Source of the DNA: an uncultured Eubacteriales bacterium
Lineage (GTDB): Bacteria; Bacillota_A; Clostridia; Christensenellales; Aristaeellaceae
Reading direction: 5' to 3'
Length of the DNA stretch: 17,724 nucleotides
Assembly (NCBI GenBank): GCA_902795555.1
Contig: CADBLV010000043.1
Coordinates: 1 to 17,724, forward strand
Part shown: piece by piece, positions 6,927 through 13,214 of the stretch
Layout of the letters: every line of letters starts with the position of its first letter
How positions within the stretch are numbered: the first letter of the stretch is position 1
Program-made: the position numbers and the translations under genes
The notes under the pieces: generated by a model
The model's database searches: none
What the model was told of the DNA's origin: nothing
Seen by the model: only the letters and a program-made list of their open reading frames with translations

Positions 6927-6987
6927 AAACCATCGCTTATTGTATCGGATCGGGCCGGGAAAGTCAATTGATTTTACGCGATGGTTT
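6927..6987. promoter_or_regulatory. 10-bp inverted repeats bracketing the operon promoter
   Basis: AAACCATCGC (6927-6936) and GCGATGGTTT (6978-6987) are perfect reverse complements 51 bases apart, centre to centre. The left arm covers the predicted start of the minus-strand transcript and the right arm lies just upstream of its -35 box. This layout suits paired operator sites, possibly with DNA looping. Binding by a regulator is inferred; no regulator gene is in the window. Confidence 0.45.
6939..6967 (-). promoter_or_regulatory. Sigma70/SigA-type promoter of the minus-strand operon
   Basis: On the minus strand, -35 TTGACT (6962-6967), a 17-base spacer and -10 TACAAT (6939-6944) lie about 45-50 bases upstream of the ATG at 6891. 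This is the only good promoter I see for the six-gene set ending at 965. Confidence 0.8.
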
Positions 6988-7002
6988 GCACCGGGAGCAC
7001 AG

Positions 7003-7032
7003 TTTACACAGAGAATGAACCTGTGGTAGAAT
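7003..7032 (+). promoter_or_regulatory. Promoter of the YitT-family gene
   Basis: -35 TTTACA (7003-7008), 18-base spacer and -10 TAGAAT (7027-7032). It places transcription start near 7039, after the in-frame ATG at 7033, and so supports the later start at 7099. It is divergent from the operon promoter, with about 35 bases between the two -35 boxes. Confidence 0.6.
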
Positions 7033-7098
7033 ATGGGCGGAAGACAGACGGAGTCCATCGGGAAGCGGACGGGCCCCAAAGGAGGTGTGCTGAACCCT

Positions 7099-7959
7099 AT
7101 GTCGGCAGCACAGAAAAAAACCATCCGGGAATGGCTGTATATCACGGCCGGAATCCTGGTGATGTCAGTCGGGATTTATTTCTTTAAGTTTCCCAATCAT
7201 TTTTCCACCGGTGGCGTTACCGGTATCGCCATCGTGATGGGGCATTATCTTCCCGAAATCTCTCCGGCTACGCTGGTGACGATTATCAACGTGATTCTAC
7301 TGGGAATCGGATTTCTGGTGCTGGGGAAATCCTTCGGAATCCGGACGGCTTACGCATCGCTGCTGATGTCCGGCACGCTGCAGATGCTTGAAGCAATCTG
7401 CCCCATGACGGAGCCGATGACGCACCAGCCGCTGGTTGAGCTGCTTTTCGCCGTGGGCCTGCCTGCGGTTGGCTCCGCCATCCTGTTCAACCTGGGCGCT
7501 TCTTCGGGCGGAACGGATATTATTGCGATGATTCTGAAAAAATACACCTCCCTGAACATCGGCCTGGCCCTTCTGTGCAGCGATATCATCATCACGATCT
7601 CCGCGTGCTTCGCTTTCGGCATGGAAACCGGTCTGCTTTCGATTCTCGGGCTGCTGATCAAGTCGCTGTTCATGGACGTGGTGACCGACAACTTGAAGAC
7701 GAAGAAGTGTTTCCAGATTATCACCTCCATGCCGCGGCCGATCGAAACTTTTATCACGGACAATCTGCACCGCGGCGCAACCGAGCTTCACGGCGAAGGC
7801 GTGTATACCCATGAAGGGAAAGCGATTCTGCTGACGGTGGTTTCGCGATATGAAGCGGTGCTGCTGCGCAACTTTGTCCGGAGGATGGATCCCAAAGCCT
7901 TCATTATAATTACTTCAAGCACTGAGATTATCGGGAAAGGATTCCGCGGGTTTAACTGA
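7099..7959 (+). CDS. YitT family membrane protein (DUF161 + DUF2179)
   Basis: This 286-residue integral membrane protein has five or six hydrophobic segments in its first 195 residues, with the family motifs FSTGGVTGI (35-43) and GASSGGTDIIA (133-143). A cytosolic C-terminal DUF2179 domain (about 204-283) ends in IIGKGF. YitT proteins are widespread in Firmicutes; their molecular function is poorly defined. The start is uncertain. The ATG at 7099 has AAAGGAGG at 7078-7085 but a long 13-base spacing, a GTG at 7087 is too close to it, and the ATG at 7033 falls on the promoter. I prefer 7099 because the residues before it are polar and unlike the family. It is a single gene with its own promoter, followed by a weak hairpin. 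Confidence 0.9.
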   Translation: MSAAQKKTIREWLYITAGILVMSVGIYFFKFPNHFSTGGVTGIAIVMGHYLPEISPATLVTIINVILLGIGFLVLGKSFGIRTAYASLLMSGTLQMLEAICPMTEPMTHQPLVELLFAVGLPAVGSAILFNLGASSGGTDIIAMILKKYTSLNIGLALLCSDIIITISACFAFGMETGLLSILGLLIKSLFMDVVTDNLKTKKCFQIITSMPRPIETFITDNLHRGATELHGEGVYTHEGKAILLTVVSRYEAVLLRNFVRRMDPKAFIIITSSTEIIGKGFRGFN

Positions 7960-7987
7960 AGCCGGTTTTCCGGAGCGGAGACCCACG

Positions 7988-8007
7988 GGCCGACGCGGCC
8001 GGATTTT
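7988..8007 (+). terminator. Weak candidate terminator after the YitT gene
   Basis: A 5-bp GC stem GGCCG/CGGCC with loop ACG (7988-8000) is followed by GGATTTT. The U-run is short and displaced by two bases, so termination may be partial. The next gene starts at 8042 and no clear separate promoter is visible for it, so read-through is plausible. Confidence 0.3.
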
Positions 8008-8041
8008 GTAAAATGAACAAGACGGGAAGGAGTCCATTGAA

Positions 8042-8833
8042 ATGAGTAAGAAAAACCCGTCCATACTGTCGCTGCTGCTGGCCTTTGTAATGGCGATATC
8101 TCTGTGCCTGTCATCGGCCGCCATCGGCGAGGGAAATGTGGATCCATCCGTTTCCGCGGATCTCCGGGCTGCCTGCGAGGAGGGGAAGGATTTATGGTTT
8201 GGAATCAACGGGAAGCCCTATGACCGGGAGGCCGCTCTGGAGAGCTTCCGAGCTGCCGCGGAAGGGGGATATGCCGACGCTTATGCCAATTTGGGGACCG
8301 CCTATCTATACGGAACCATCGCGGAGAAGGACGAAGCGGAAGCGGTGAAATGGCTCGAAATGGCTGCGGAGAAGGGATATCCTTACCGGCTGGCCGAGTG
8401 CTATTACAACGGCGAAGGCGTTGACTGTGATTATCAGAAAGCCCTGGCGCTGTATCAGCAGACGCTTTATTCCAACGCGGCGAACAGCTACGGCGCAAAC
8501 CCGGCCTATCAAAGAATCGGATACATGTATTATGAAGGGCTGGGTGTAAAATATGACGAGGCAGAGGCGCTGAAATGGTATGAAAGAGGAATTTCGGACG
8601 GAGACCCTGCCTGTATGATTCAGACCGCCTACTCCTATCGCAATGGCATCGGAACGGATGCCGACATGGGGAAAGCGATGGCACTTTATGAAGCGGCGGC
8701 GAAGAAAGGTCAAACCGGATACTTCCTTGAGATCGGTGACCACATCTGTTTCATAAATGATCGTATGTGCCTGAGCGATATACACCGGACGGAAAAACAG
8801 GAGTGGGTCGCATGGCGCAGGATGAACGGATGA
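8042..8833 (+). CDS. Exported Sel1-like repeat protein
   Basis: This 263-residue protein starts with a signal peptide (hydrophobic 8-26, likely cleavage near SSAAIGEG). Sel1-type TPR-like repeats follow, at about 75-110 (A...LG..Y..G...D...A..W...AAEKG), 112-147, 155-188 and 191-223. Such repeats form helical protein-binding solenoids. The last 35 or so residues (from about 228) leave the repeat pattern and end in a basic WRRMNG tail, so the solenoid may be truncated. GGAAGGAG lies nine bases before the ATG. The stop codon overlaps an ATG (ATGA at 8830-8833) that begins a 21-codon ORF leading into the exporter genes, so it is probably co-transcribed with them. The partner protein is unknown. 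Confidence 0.85.
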   Translation: MSKKNPSILSLLLAFVMAISLCLSSAAIGEGNVDPSVSADLRAACEEGKDLWFGINGKPYDREAALESFRAAAEGGYADAYANLGTAYLYGTIAEKDEAEAVKWLEMAAEKGYPYRLAECYYNGEGVDCDYQKALALYQQTLYSNAANSYGANPAYQRIGYMYYEGLGVKYDEAEALKWYERGISDGDPACMIQTAYSYRNGIGTDADMGKAMALYEAAAKKGQTGYFLEIGDHICFINDRMCLSDIHRTEKQEWVAWRRMNG

Positions 8834-8895
8834 ACAAGCTACCGGAACGTTTTCGCAAAGTCCACCGGTACCATCAAAAACGGGAGGCCTTATGA
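8830..8895 (+). CDS. Possible 21-residue linking ORF
   Basis: ATG at 8830 overlaps the stop of the Sel1 gene (ATGA). The ORF encodes 21 residues, rich in Arg, Lys and His (starts MNKLPERFRKVHRY). Its TGA at 8893-8895 overlaps the ATG of the exporter subunit at 8892, again as ATGA. AGGA about seven bases upstream is a modest ribosome binding site. It could pass ribosomes from one gene to the next or be chance; no homology is recognised. Confidence 0.25.
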   Translation: MNKLPERFRKVHRYHQKREAL

Positions 8896-9689
8896 CGCAA
8901 TCAGCCACAGAAATGAATCCGGATATCCCCTGCATGGAAGCGCTGCAGCTGGCCGGTAAAATCATCATGGAAAACGGCGGAGAAACCTACCGGGCCGAGG
9001 AGACGGTCAACCGAATGGGAAACGGCTTCGGCCTTCAGGAAGTGGACAGCTTCGCGGTGCCCAGCGGGTTGTTTATCAGCTATCGCGGCGAGGACGGGAA
9101 ACCCGTTACCAGCGTTCGTCGGGTTCGACGACATGACCGAAACCTGACAAGGGTCAATGAAACCAACCAGGTTTCCCGGCAGGTGGCCGCCGGAGAAACG
9201 GACTGCTGCCGGGCTTTGCACCGACTCCGCGAGATCGAAAGCCTTCAGGGCGATTTTTCCGGAGGATGGTTTCTGCCGGCCGCTTTCCTCTGCGCGGCAG
9301 GATTCGCTGCCATGTTCGGAGCAAACTTTCCTTCCATGGGATGCGCCGGAATTGTGGCCGCGGCGGTGCAGGTGGCAGAGGCGTTTCTTCGGCGCTTTCG
9401 CACCCGCGGCTTGGCCGCATCGGTGATCGGCGGGATGCTGACCACGCTGATTCCGCAGATCCTGGCCCTGCTGCTGCCCGTTTTACAGACGGAACTGGTC
9501 ATTGCCGGGGCGATCATGCCCCTTGTTCCCGGGCTCGCGATGACCAACGCGGTTCAGGACACCATGTGCGGAGATATGCTGTCCGGGCTTTCTCACGGGG
9601 CACAGGCGATTCTGAGCGCTTTCCTGATCGCCGGCGGAGGGCTGCTGGCCATCAGCATCATGAAGCTGGTAACAGGGAGGGTGTTATGA
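8892..9689 (+). CDS. Threonine/serine exporter family protein, ThrE/YjjP-like subunit
   Basis: This 265-residue protein is the N-terminal half of the ThrE-type exporter family (DUF1212). A soluble region (1-120) carries the signature ENGGETYRAEETV (27-39) and a VPSG turn (56-59). About five membrane segments (125-260) follow, with GGMLTTLIPQI (180-190) and IMPLVPGLAMTNAVQDTMCGD (208-228). In Corynebacterium ThrE the two halves are one protein; in E. coli they are YjjP and YjjB. The substrate could be threonine/serine or a dicarboxylate and cannot be told from sequence. GGGAGG lies four bases before the ATG. Its stop overlaps the start of the partner subunit (ATGA at 9686-9689), so the two are translationally coupled. 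Confidence 0.92.
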   Translation: MTQSATEMNPDIPCMEALQLAGKIIMENGGETYRAEETVNRMGNGFGLQEVDSFAVPSGLFISYRGEDGKPVTSVRRVRRHDRNLTRVNETNQVSRQVAAGETDCCRALHRLREIESLQGDFSGGWFLPAAFLCAAGFAAMFGANFPSMGCAGIVAAAVQVAEAFLRRFRTRGLAASVIGGMLTTLIPQILALLLPVLQTELVIAGAIMPLVPGLAMTNAVQDTMCGDMLSGLSHGAQAILSAFLIAGGGLLAISIMKLVTGRVL

Positions 9690-10237
9690 TGCCGGACTGG
9701 GCGGAATCCATTCTCCGGGCGGCCGGTGGCGCTTTTTTCGGAGCGGCAGGCTTTGCCATGCTGGTTCATGTACCGAAACGGGCCTGGCTTTCCAGCGGGT
9801 GCATCGCAGCATTGTCCTATCTGCTGTATTGGGGGCTGGCTCAATGGGGGATTCCGGATCCCATGGCCGTTTTCGTCGGATCGATGTTCGGAGCCACGGC
9901 AGGCCTGTTTTGTGCCCGACGAAAAAAGATCATAGGCACCGTGTTCCTGATGTCCGCAGTTGTCCCGGTAGTACCCGGACTGGGGCTGTATCGGATGATG
10001 GTTCTGCTCGGGCAGGGGCATCTGGCGGCCGGAGCGGAAATCGGGATCAGTGCGATGATCACCGTGGCGATGATCGCGCTGGGGCTCGGTGCCGGCGCCT
10101 ATGCCGACCGCCTTCTGTGGGAAAGACATCTTCTGTCTCCGAGACGTAGAGCGGGAGCGAAATCAGAAAGGTCAACCGATCAGATGGGCGGACGCGAAAA
10201 AAACGGTTCGACGGGAAGAAAACAGGAACAGGCTTGA
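9686..10237 (+). CDS. Threonine/serine exporter family protein, ThrE_2/YjjB-like subunit
   Basis: This 183-residue protein is the small C-terminal half of the split exporter: about four to five membrane segments between residues 8 and 140, with VVPVVPGLGLYRMM (92-105) as the family motif. The last 40 residues are a polar, Arg/Lys-rich tail that is probably cytosolic and longer than usual. The frame extends upstream to 9266 inside the partner gene, but the ATG at 9686 has GGGAGG five bases before it and overlaps the upstream stop, so that start is clear. It should form the transport unit with the 8892-9689 product. Its stop codon overlaps the -35 box of the next gene's promoter. Confidence 0.9.
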   Translation: MMPDWAESILRAAGGAFFGAAGFAMLVHVPKRAWLSSGCIAALSYLLYWGLAQWGIPDPMAVFVGSMFGATAGLFCARRKKIIGTVFLMSAVVPVVPGLGLYRMMVLLGQGHLAAGAEIGISAMITVAMIALGLGAGAYADRLLWERHLLSPRRRAGAKSERSTDQMGGREKNGSTGRKQEQA

Positions 10238-10263
10238 ATTCCGCCCCTTAAAGGCGGTATAAT
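10234..10263 (+). promoter_or_regulatory. Promoter of the EAL-domain gene
   Basis: -35 TTGAAT (10234-10239), 18-base spacer and consensus -10 TATAAT (10258-10263). The spacer contains the inverted repeat CCGCC-n7-GGCGG (10241-10257), which could be an operator between the promoter boxes. A leader of about 48 bases would precede the ATG at 10318. Confidence 0.8.
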
Positions 10264-10317
10264 GATGACGGCTTTTTCAGGCAGATCCGGAAAAAAGATG
10301 ATCGGAGGGACCATCCA

Positions 10318-11520
10318 ATGGCGCGAAGATATCTTGTCAGCGATGTACTGCAGGCGATCATCAACCGTGAGATGAAAGTGTATTATCAGCCGAAGTATGA
10401 CGCAACGACAAACCGTATGAAGTCCGCTGAAGCCCTGGTTCGATGGGTGAAGGAAGACGGAACGATTGTGATGCCGGCGGAGTTCCTGCCGATTATGGAA
10501 CAATCCGATGCCATCACGATCCTGGACTGGTATATGGTAGAAGAAGTATGCTGTTTTCTGGAACGCGTGAAGACGGAAAACATTAAACCGCGCCAGGTGT
10601 CGGTCAACTTCTCCCGCTGGCACCTGCACGAGGAAAACATGCCGCAGCGCCTGGCAGATGTGCTGGACGCTCACCATCTGGATCACAGGCTGATTCTGGT
10701 GGAAATCACCGAGTCCGCCATGATCAACGAAGAAGAGCGCATGCGGGAGCTGGTGGCCGAACTCCATGAAAAGGGATTCGAGTTTTCCATTGACGATTTC
10801 GGAAGCGGCCTTTCCTCGCTGAGCATGGTGGCGGACACCTATCCGGACGAGATCAAGATTGACCGATCCCTGCTTCGACAGAATTGCGAGGATGAGCGGG
10901 AACGGATCATTCTGGAAAGTATTTTCCTTTTTGCCAACAGACTGAACATGCGAACGGTGGCGGAAGGCGTGGAAACCAAGGAACAGCTCGGCTTCCTCCG
11001 AACCTGCAACTGCAATCTGATTCAGGGATTCTATTTCGACAAACCCCTGCCGGAGGAGGCTTTCAAGGAGCGGCTGATCAACCGGAACCGGAATGTCGAA
11101 GAAGAAGATATCCTTCAGATTCAATCCGCCTCCGCGGCAGTTCAGCTGCTGCTTCAGGCGATGCTGAGCCGATATCCGCTTGTGATCTACGGTAACCTGA
11201 CGCGAAACAGCTTCTATATGATGACCTATGAAAACTTTACATCCACCAGCTGCCCGTCCACCGGAAGCATCGATGATCTGATCGCTCACGGAACTCGTTC
11301 CATGCATCCGGACGATCAGAATCGGTGGTATCAGACCTTCTGCCGGGACAACCAGCTGCGACTGTATCACGAAGGGGTCGGGAGTTTTCACCTGATCACC
11401 CGGCAGATCGGGGACGACGGCGTATACCGAAAGGTGGAAACCAGCAACTATTTTGTTAAAAGTCCCGCTAGCGAAGACATCCTCGTGATCAGCCTGTGCA
11501 ACAACATCGATGAGGAATAA
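10318..11520 (+). CDS. EAL-domain cyclic-di-GMP phosphodiesterase with PAS-like C-terminus
   Basis: This 400-residue protein hydrolyses the second messenger c-di-GMP, judging by an EAL domain (about 8-255) with the usual catalytic residues. These are E38 of EAL, N97 (SVNFS), E129 and E132 (EITES), D159-D160 (IDDFGSG), K180 (IKIDRSLL), E216 (AEGVET) and Q236 (QGFYF.KPLP). The metal- and substrate-binding set looks complete, so it should be active. There is no GGDEF domain or membrane segment. The C-terminal 130 residues (NLTRNSFYMM, SMHPDDQ, RQIGDDGVYRKVET) resemble PAS-like modules attached to signalling proteins in Clostridia and are probably the sensory part. This N-EAL/C-PAS order is the reverse of the more common one. 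GGAGG lies nine bases before the ATG. The ligand is unknown. Confidence 0.93.
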   Translation: MARRYLVSDVLQAIINREMKVYYQPKYDATTNRMKSAEALVRWVKEDGTIVMPAEFLPIMEQSDAITILDWYMVEEVCCFLERVKTENIKPRQVSVNFSRWHLHEENMPQRLADVLDAHHLDHRLILVEITESAMINEEERMRELVAELHEKGFEFSIDDFGSGLSSLSMVADTYPDEIKIDRSLLRQNCEDERERIILESIFLFANRLNMRTVAEGVETKEQLGFLRTCNCNLIQGFYFDKPLPEEAFKERLINRNRNVEEEDILQIQSASAAVQLLLQAMLSRYPLVIYGNLTRNSFYMMTYENFTSTSCPSTGSIDDLIAHGTRSMHPDDQNRWYQTFCRDNQLRLYHEGVGSFHLITRQIGDDGVYRKVETSNYFVKSPASEDILVISLCNNIDEE

Positions 11521-11554
11521 AAAACATTGCATTCATCAATCATTGAAGGAGTGA

Positions 11555-11839
11555 ATGAAAATAAAACCGATCCTGATTGTGCTGCTGGCCGTGACAGCCA
11601 TCATGAGCCTGATCTCTTTCTTCCTGATGCGCCATGACAAACAGTGCGCGATCAGGCAAGTGCGGCGCGTGCCTGAAAGGACGCTTTTTCTGACAGCGAT
11701 TCTGTTCGGAGCCACGGGCGGAACGGCGGCCATGTTTATCTTCCGTCACAAGACAAAGCACTGGTATTTCAGACTCTTTTTCCCTCTGCTGATGATTGCG
11801 CAGATCGCTTTCATCGTCTATGCGGCGGTACGGCTGTGA
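11555..11839 (+). CDS. DUF1294 family small membrane protein
   Basis: This 94-residue protein has three hydrophobic segments (about 5-24, 44-63, 74-92). It carries the conserved DUF1294 pattern: DK (28-29), RVPE (38-41), GATGG (52-56) and HKT (65-67). Function of the family is unknown. AAGGAG ends three bases before the ATG at 11555, rather close but the only good candidate. It follows the EAL gene by 34 bases and is probably co-transcribed with it; no terminator is seen between them. Confidence 0.85.
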   Translation: MKIKPILIVLLAVTAIMSLISFFLMRHDKQCAIRQVRRVPERTLFLTAILFGATGGTAAMFIFRHKTKHWYFRLFFPLLMIAQIAFIVYAAVRL

Positions 11840-11860
11840 AATATTTCGTACCGGGTCCAG

Positions 11861-11906
11861 CATGGAGACAGAGTTTCTGAGCAGGCATCAGGGGACACTC
11901 TCCATG
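11861..11906. repeat. Inverted repeat in the intergenic stretch before the ABC operon
   Basis: CATGGAGA (11861-11868) and TCTCCATG (11899-11906) are perfect reverse complements separated by 30 bases. There is no U-tract, so this is not a convincing terminator. I recognise no structured RNA family in 11840-11980. Confidence 0.4.
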
Positions 11907-11984
11907 TTCGGTTATCAGGCTTCTTGGGCAGACAGAAGGGGAAAGTCACCATATGCGGTTCCTAAGACTGTATGAATAATTCCG

Positions 11985-11998
11985 TGCAAACCTTTGCA
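11985..11998. promoter_or_regulatory. Palindromic operator candidate for the ABC operon
   Basis: TGCAAA-CC-TTTGCA is a perfect 6-bp inverted repeat with a 2-base centre. It ends six bases before the -35 box of the ABC transporter promoter. Position and symmetry fit a dimeric regulator site; which regulator is not known. Confidence 0.45.
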
Positions 11999-12003
11999 TA
12001 ATG

Positions 12004-12032
12004 TGGACAAGAACAGCAAATCGTGATATAAT
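12004..12032 (+). promoter_or_regulatory. Promoter of the ABC importer operon
   Basis: -35 TGGACA (12004-12009), 17-base spacer and consensus -10 TATAAT (12027-12032), about 48 bases upstream of the ATG at 12080. Confidence 0.8.
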
Positions 12033-12079
12033 CCGATCAAATCCAGGAACTGAATACTGAAAACCGGGAGGAGAAGCCT

Positions 12080-13213
12080 ATGAGCGTCAATATCAACATC
12101 CGGAATGCCGTGAAGAAATACGGAAACAATACCGTGATTGAGAATTTGTCCGTGAGCATTCGGGGCGGTGAGTTTTTTACCCTGCTGGGCCCAAGCGGCT
12201 GTGGAAAAACCACACTTTTGCGCATGATCGCGGGTTTCAACTCCATTGAAGGCGGCGATTTCTATTTCAACGATACGCGGATCAATGATCTGAACCCTGC
12301 GAAGCGGAACATCGGCATGGTGTTTCAGAACTATGCGATTTTCCCGCATATGAGCGTCAGGAAAAACGTGGAATTCGGACTGAAAAACCGGCCGAGAGAA
12401 AAGCGGATGGAGAAAGCCGCCCTGCACGCACAGGCGGATAAATTTCTCAAGCTCATGCAGATTGACCAGCTTGCGGACCGGATGCCGGCCCAGCTATCCG
12501 GAGGCCAGCAGCAGCGCGTGGCTCTGGCCAGAGCCCTTTGCATTGAGCCGGATGTGCTGCTGATGGATGAGCCGCTGTCCAACCTTGACGCGAAACTGCG
12601 CGTTGAAATGCGCACGGCGATCAAGGAGATTCAGAACAGCGTCGGGATCACGACGGTATATGTGACACACGACCAGGAAGAGGCGATGGCGGTTTCCGAC
12701 AGGATCGCGGTCATGAACGGCGGAGTGATTCAGCACATCGGCACGCCGAAAAACATCTATCAACGGCCTGCAAACACCTTTGTGGCCACCTTTATCGGAC
12801 GAAGCAACATTCTGAAGGGCAACATGAGCGCGGCCGGCGGCAAGGCATCTGTCAGCCTGCCCACAGGATACACCGCGGTGTTTGACAACGTGGAGGAGGC
12901 GAACATGTACGATCAGCCGGTAATCCTCTGCGCCCGCCCGGAAGAACTGCTGGTTGAAACCGGCGATGGGGAAGGCATGAAGGCGATGATCGACAGCTGC
13001 GTCTTCCTGGGACTGAACACCCATTACTTTGTCCATCTGCTGTCTGGAGAGCGGGCGGAGATTATCCAGGAATCCAGCATTGACTCGATCATTCAGCCCG
13101 GGACGGAAGTGCGTCTCCGCCTGAACACGGAAAAGGCCAACATCTTCTGTGAAGACGGAAGCCGCAACCTGCTGAAGGGCGTGGAGAACGACCTGGGGAA
13201 AGAGGTGGGGTGA
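12080..13213 (+). CDS. ABC importer ATP-binding protein (FbpC/PotA-type, with TOBE-like C-terminus)
   Basis: This 377-residue protein is the ATPase of an importer. The nucleotide-binding domain (about 4-240) has Walker [10 protein letters not shown] (37-45), Q-loop Q83, signature LSGGQQQR (139-146), Walker B LLMDEP (160-165), D-loop SNLD and H-loop H197. The sequence after 240 (FIGRSN...) is a TOBE-type regulatory/substrate-sensing region. The subfamily is the ferric iron/putrescine/2-aminoethylphosphonate/maltose-like group; subfamily annotation from the ATPase alone cannot fix the substrate. GGGAGGAG lies six bases before the ATG. It is the first gene of a three-gene operon and ends one base before the permease start. 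Confidence 0.95.
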   Translation: MSVNINIRNAVKKYGNNTVIENLSVSIRGGEFFTLLGPSGCGKTTLLRMIAGFNSIEGGDFYFNDTRINDLNPAKRNIGMVFQNYAIFPHMSVRKNVEFGLKNRPREKRMEKAALHAQADKFLKLMQIDQLADRMPAQLSGGQQQRVALARALCIEPDVLLMDEPLSNLDAKLRVEMRTAIKEIQNSVGITTVYVTHDQEEAMAVSDRIAVMNGGVIQHIGTPKNIYQRPANTFVATFIGRSNILKGNMSAAGGKASVSLPTGYTAVFDNVEEANMYDQPVILCARPEELLVETGDGEGMKAMIDSCVFLGLNTHYFVHLLSGERAEIIQESSIDSIIQPGTEVRLRLNTEKANIFCEDGSRNLLKGVENDLGKEVG

Positions 13214-13214
13214 G

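Noticed and set aside
5833..7029. 398-codon plus-strand open frame opposite NAGPA-like B
   Set aside because: It runs through the divergent promoter region and has no family resemblance; the minus frame is a clear NAGPA-family protein.
7033..7098. Upstream ATG of the YitT gene
   Set aside because: It falls on the end of the -10 box, before the predicted transcript start, and the added residues are unlike the family.
10180..11532. 450-codon open frame on the minus strand opposite the EAL gene
   Set aside because: The plus-strand EAL frame has all catalytic motifs, a promoter and a ribosome binding site. The antisense product has no recognisable domain and mirrors codon bias.
11840..11980. 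Riboswitch or structured leader before the ABC operon
   Set aside because: The clear promoter at 12004-12032 lies downstream of this stretch, so it would not be in the transcript leader, and no known aptamer pattern is visible.
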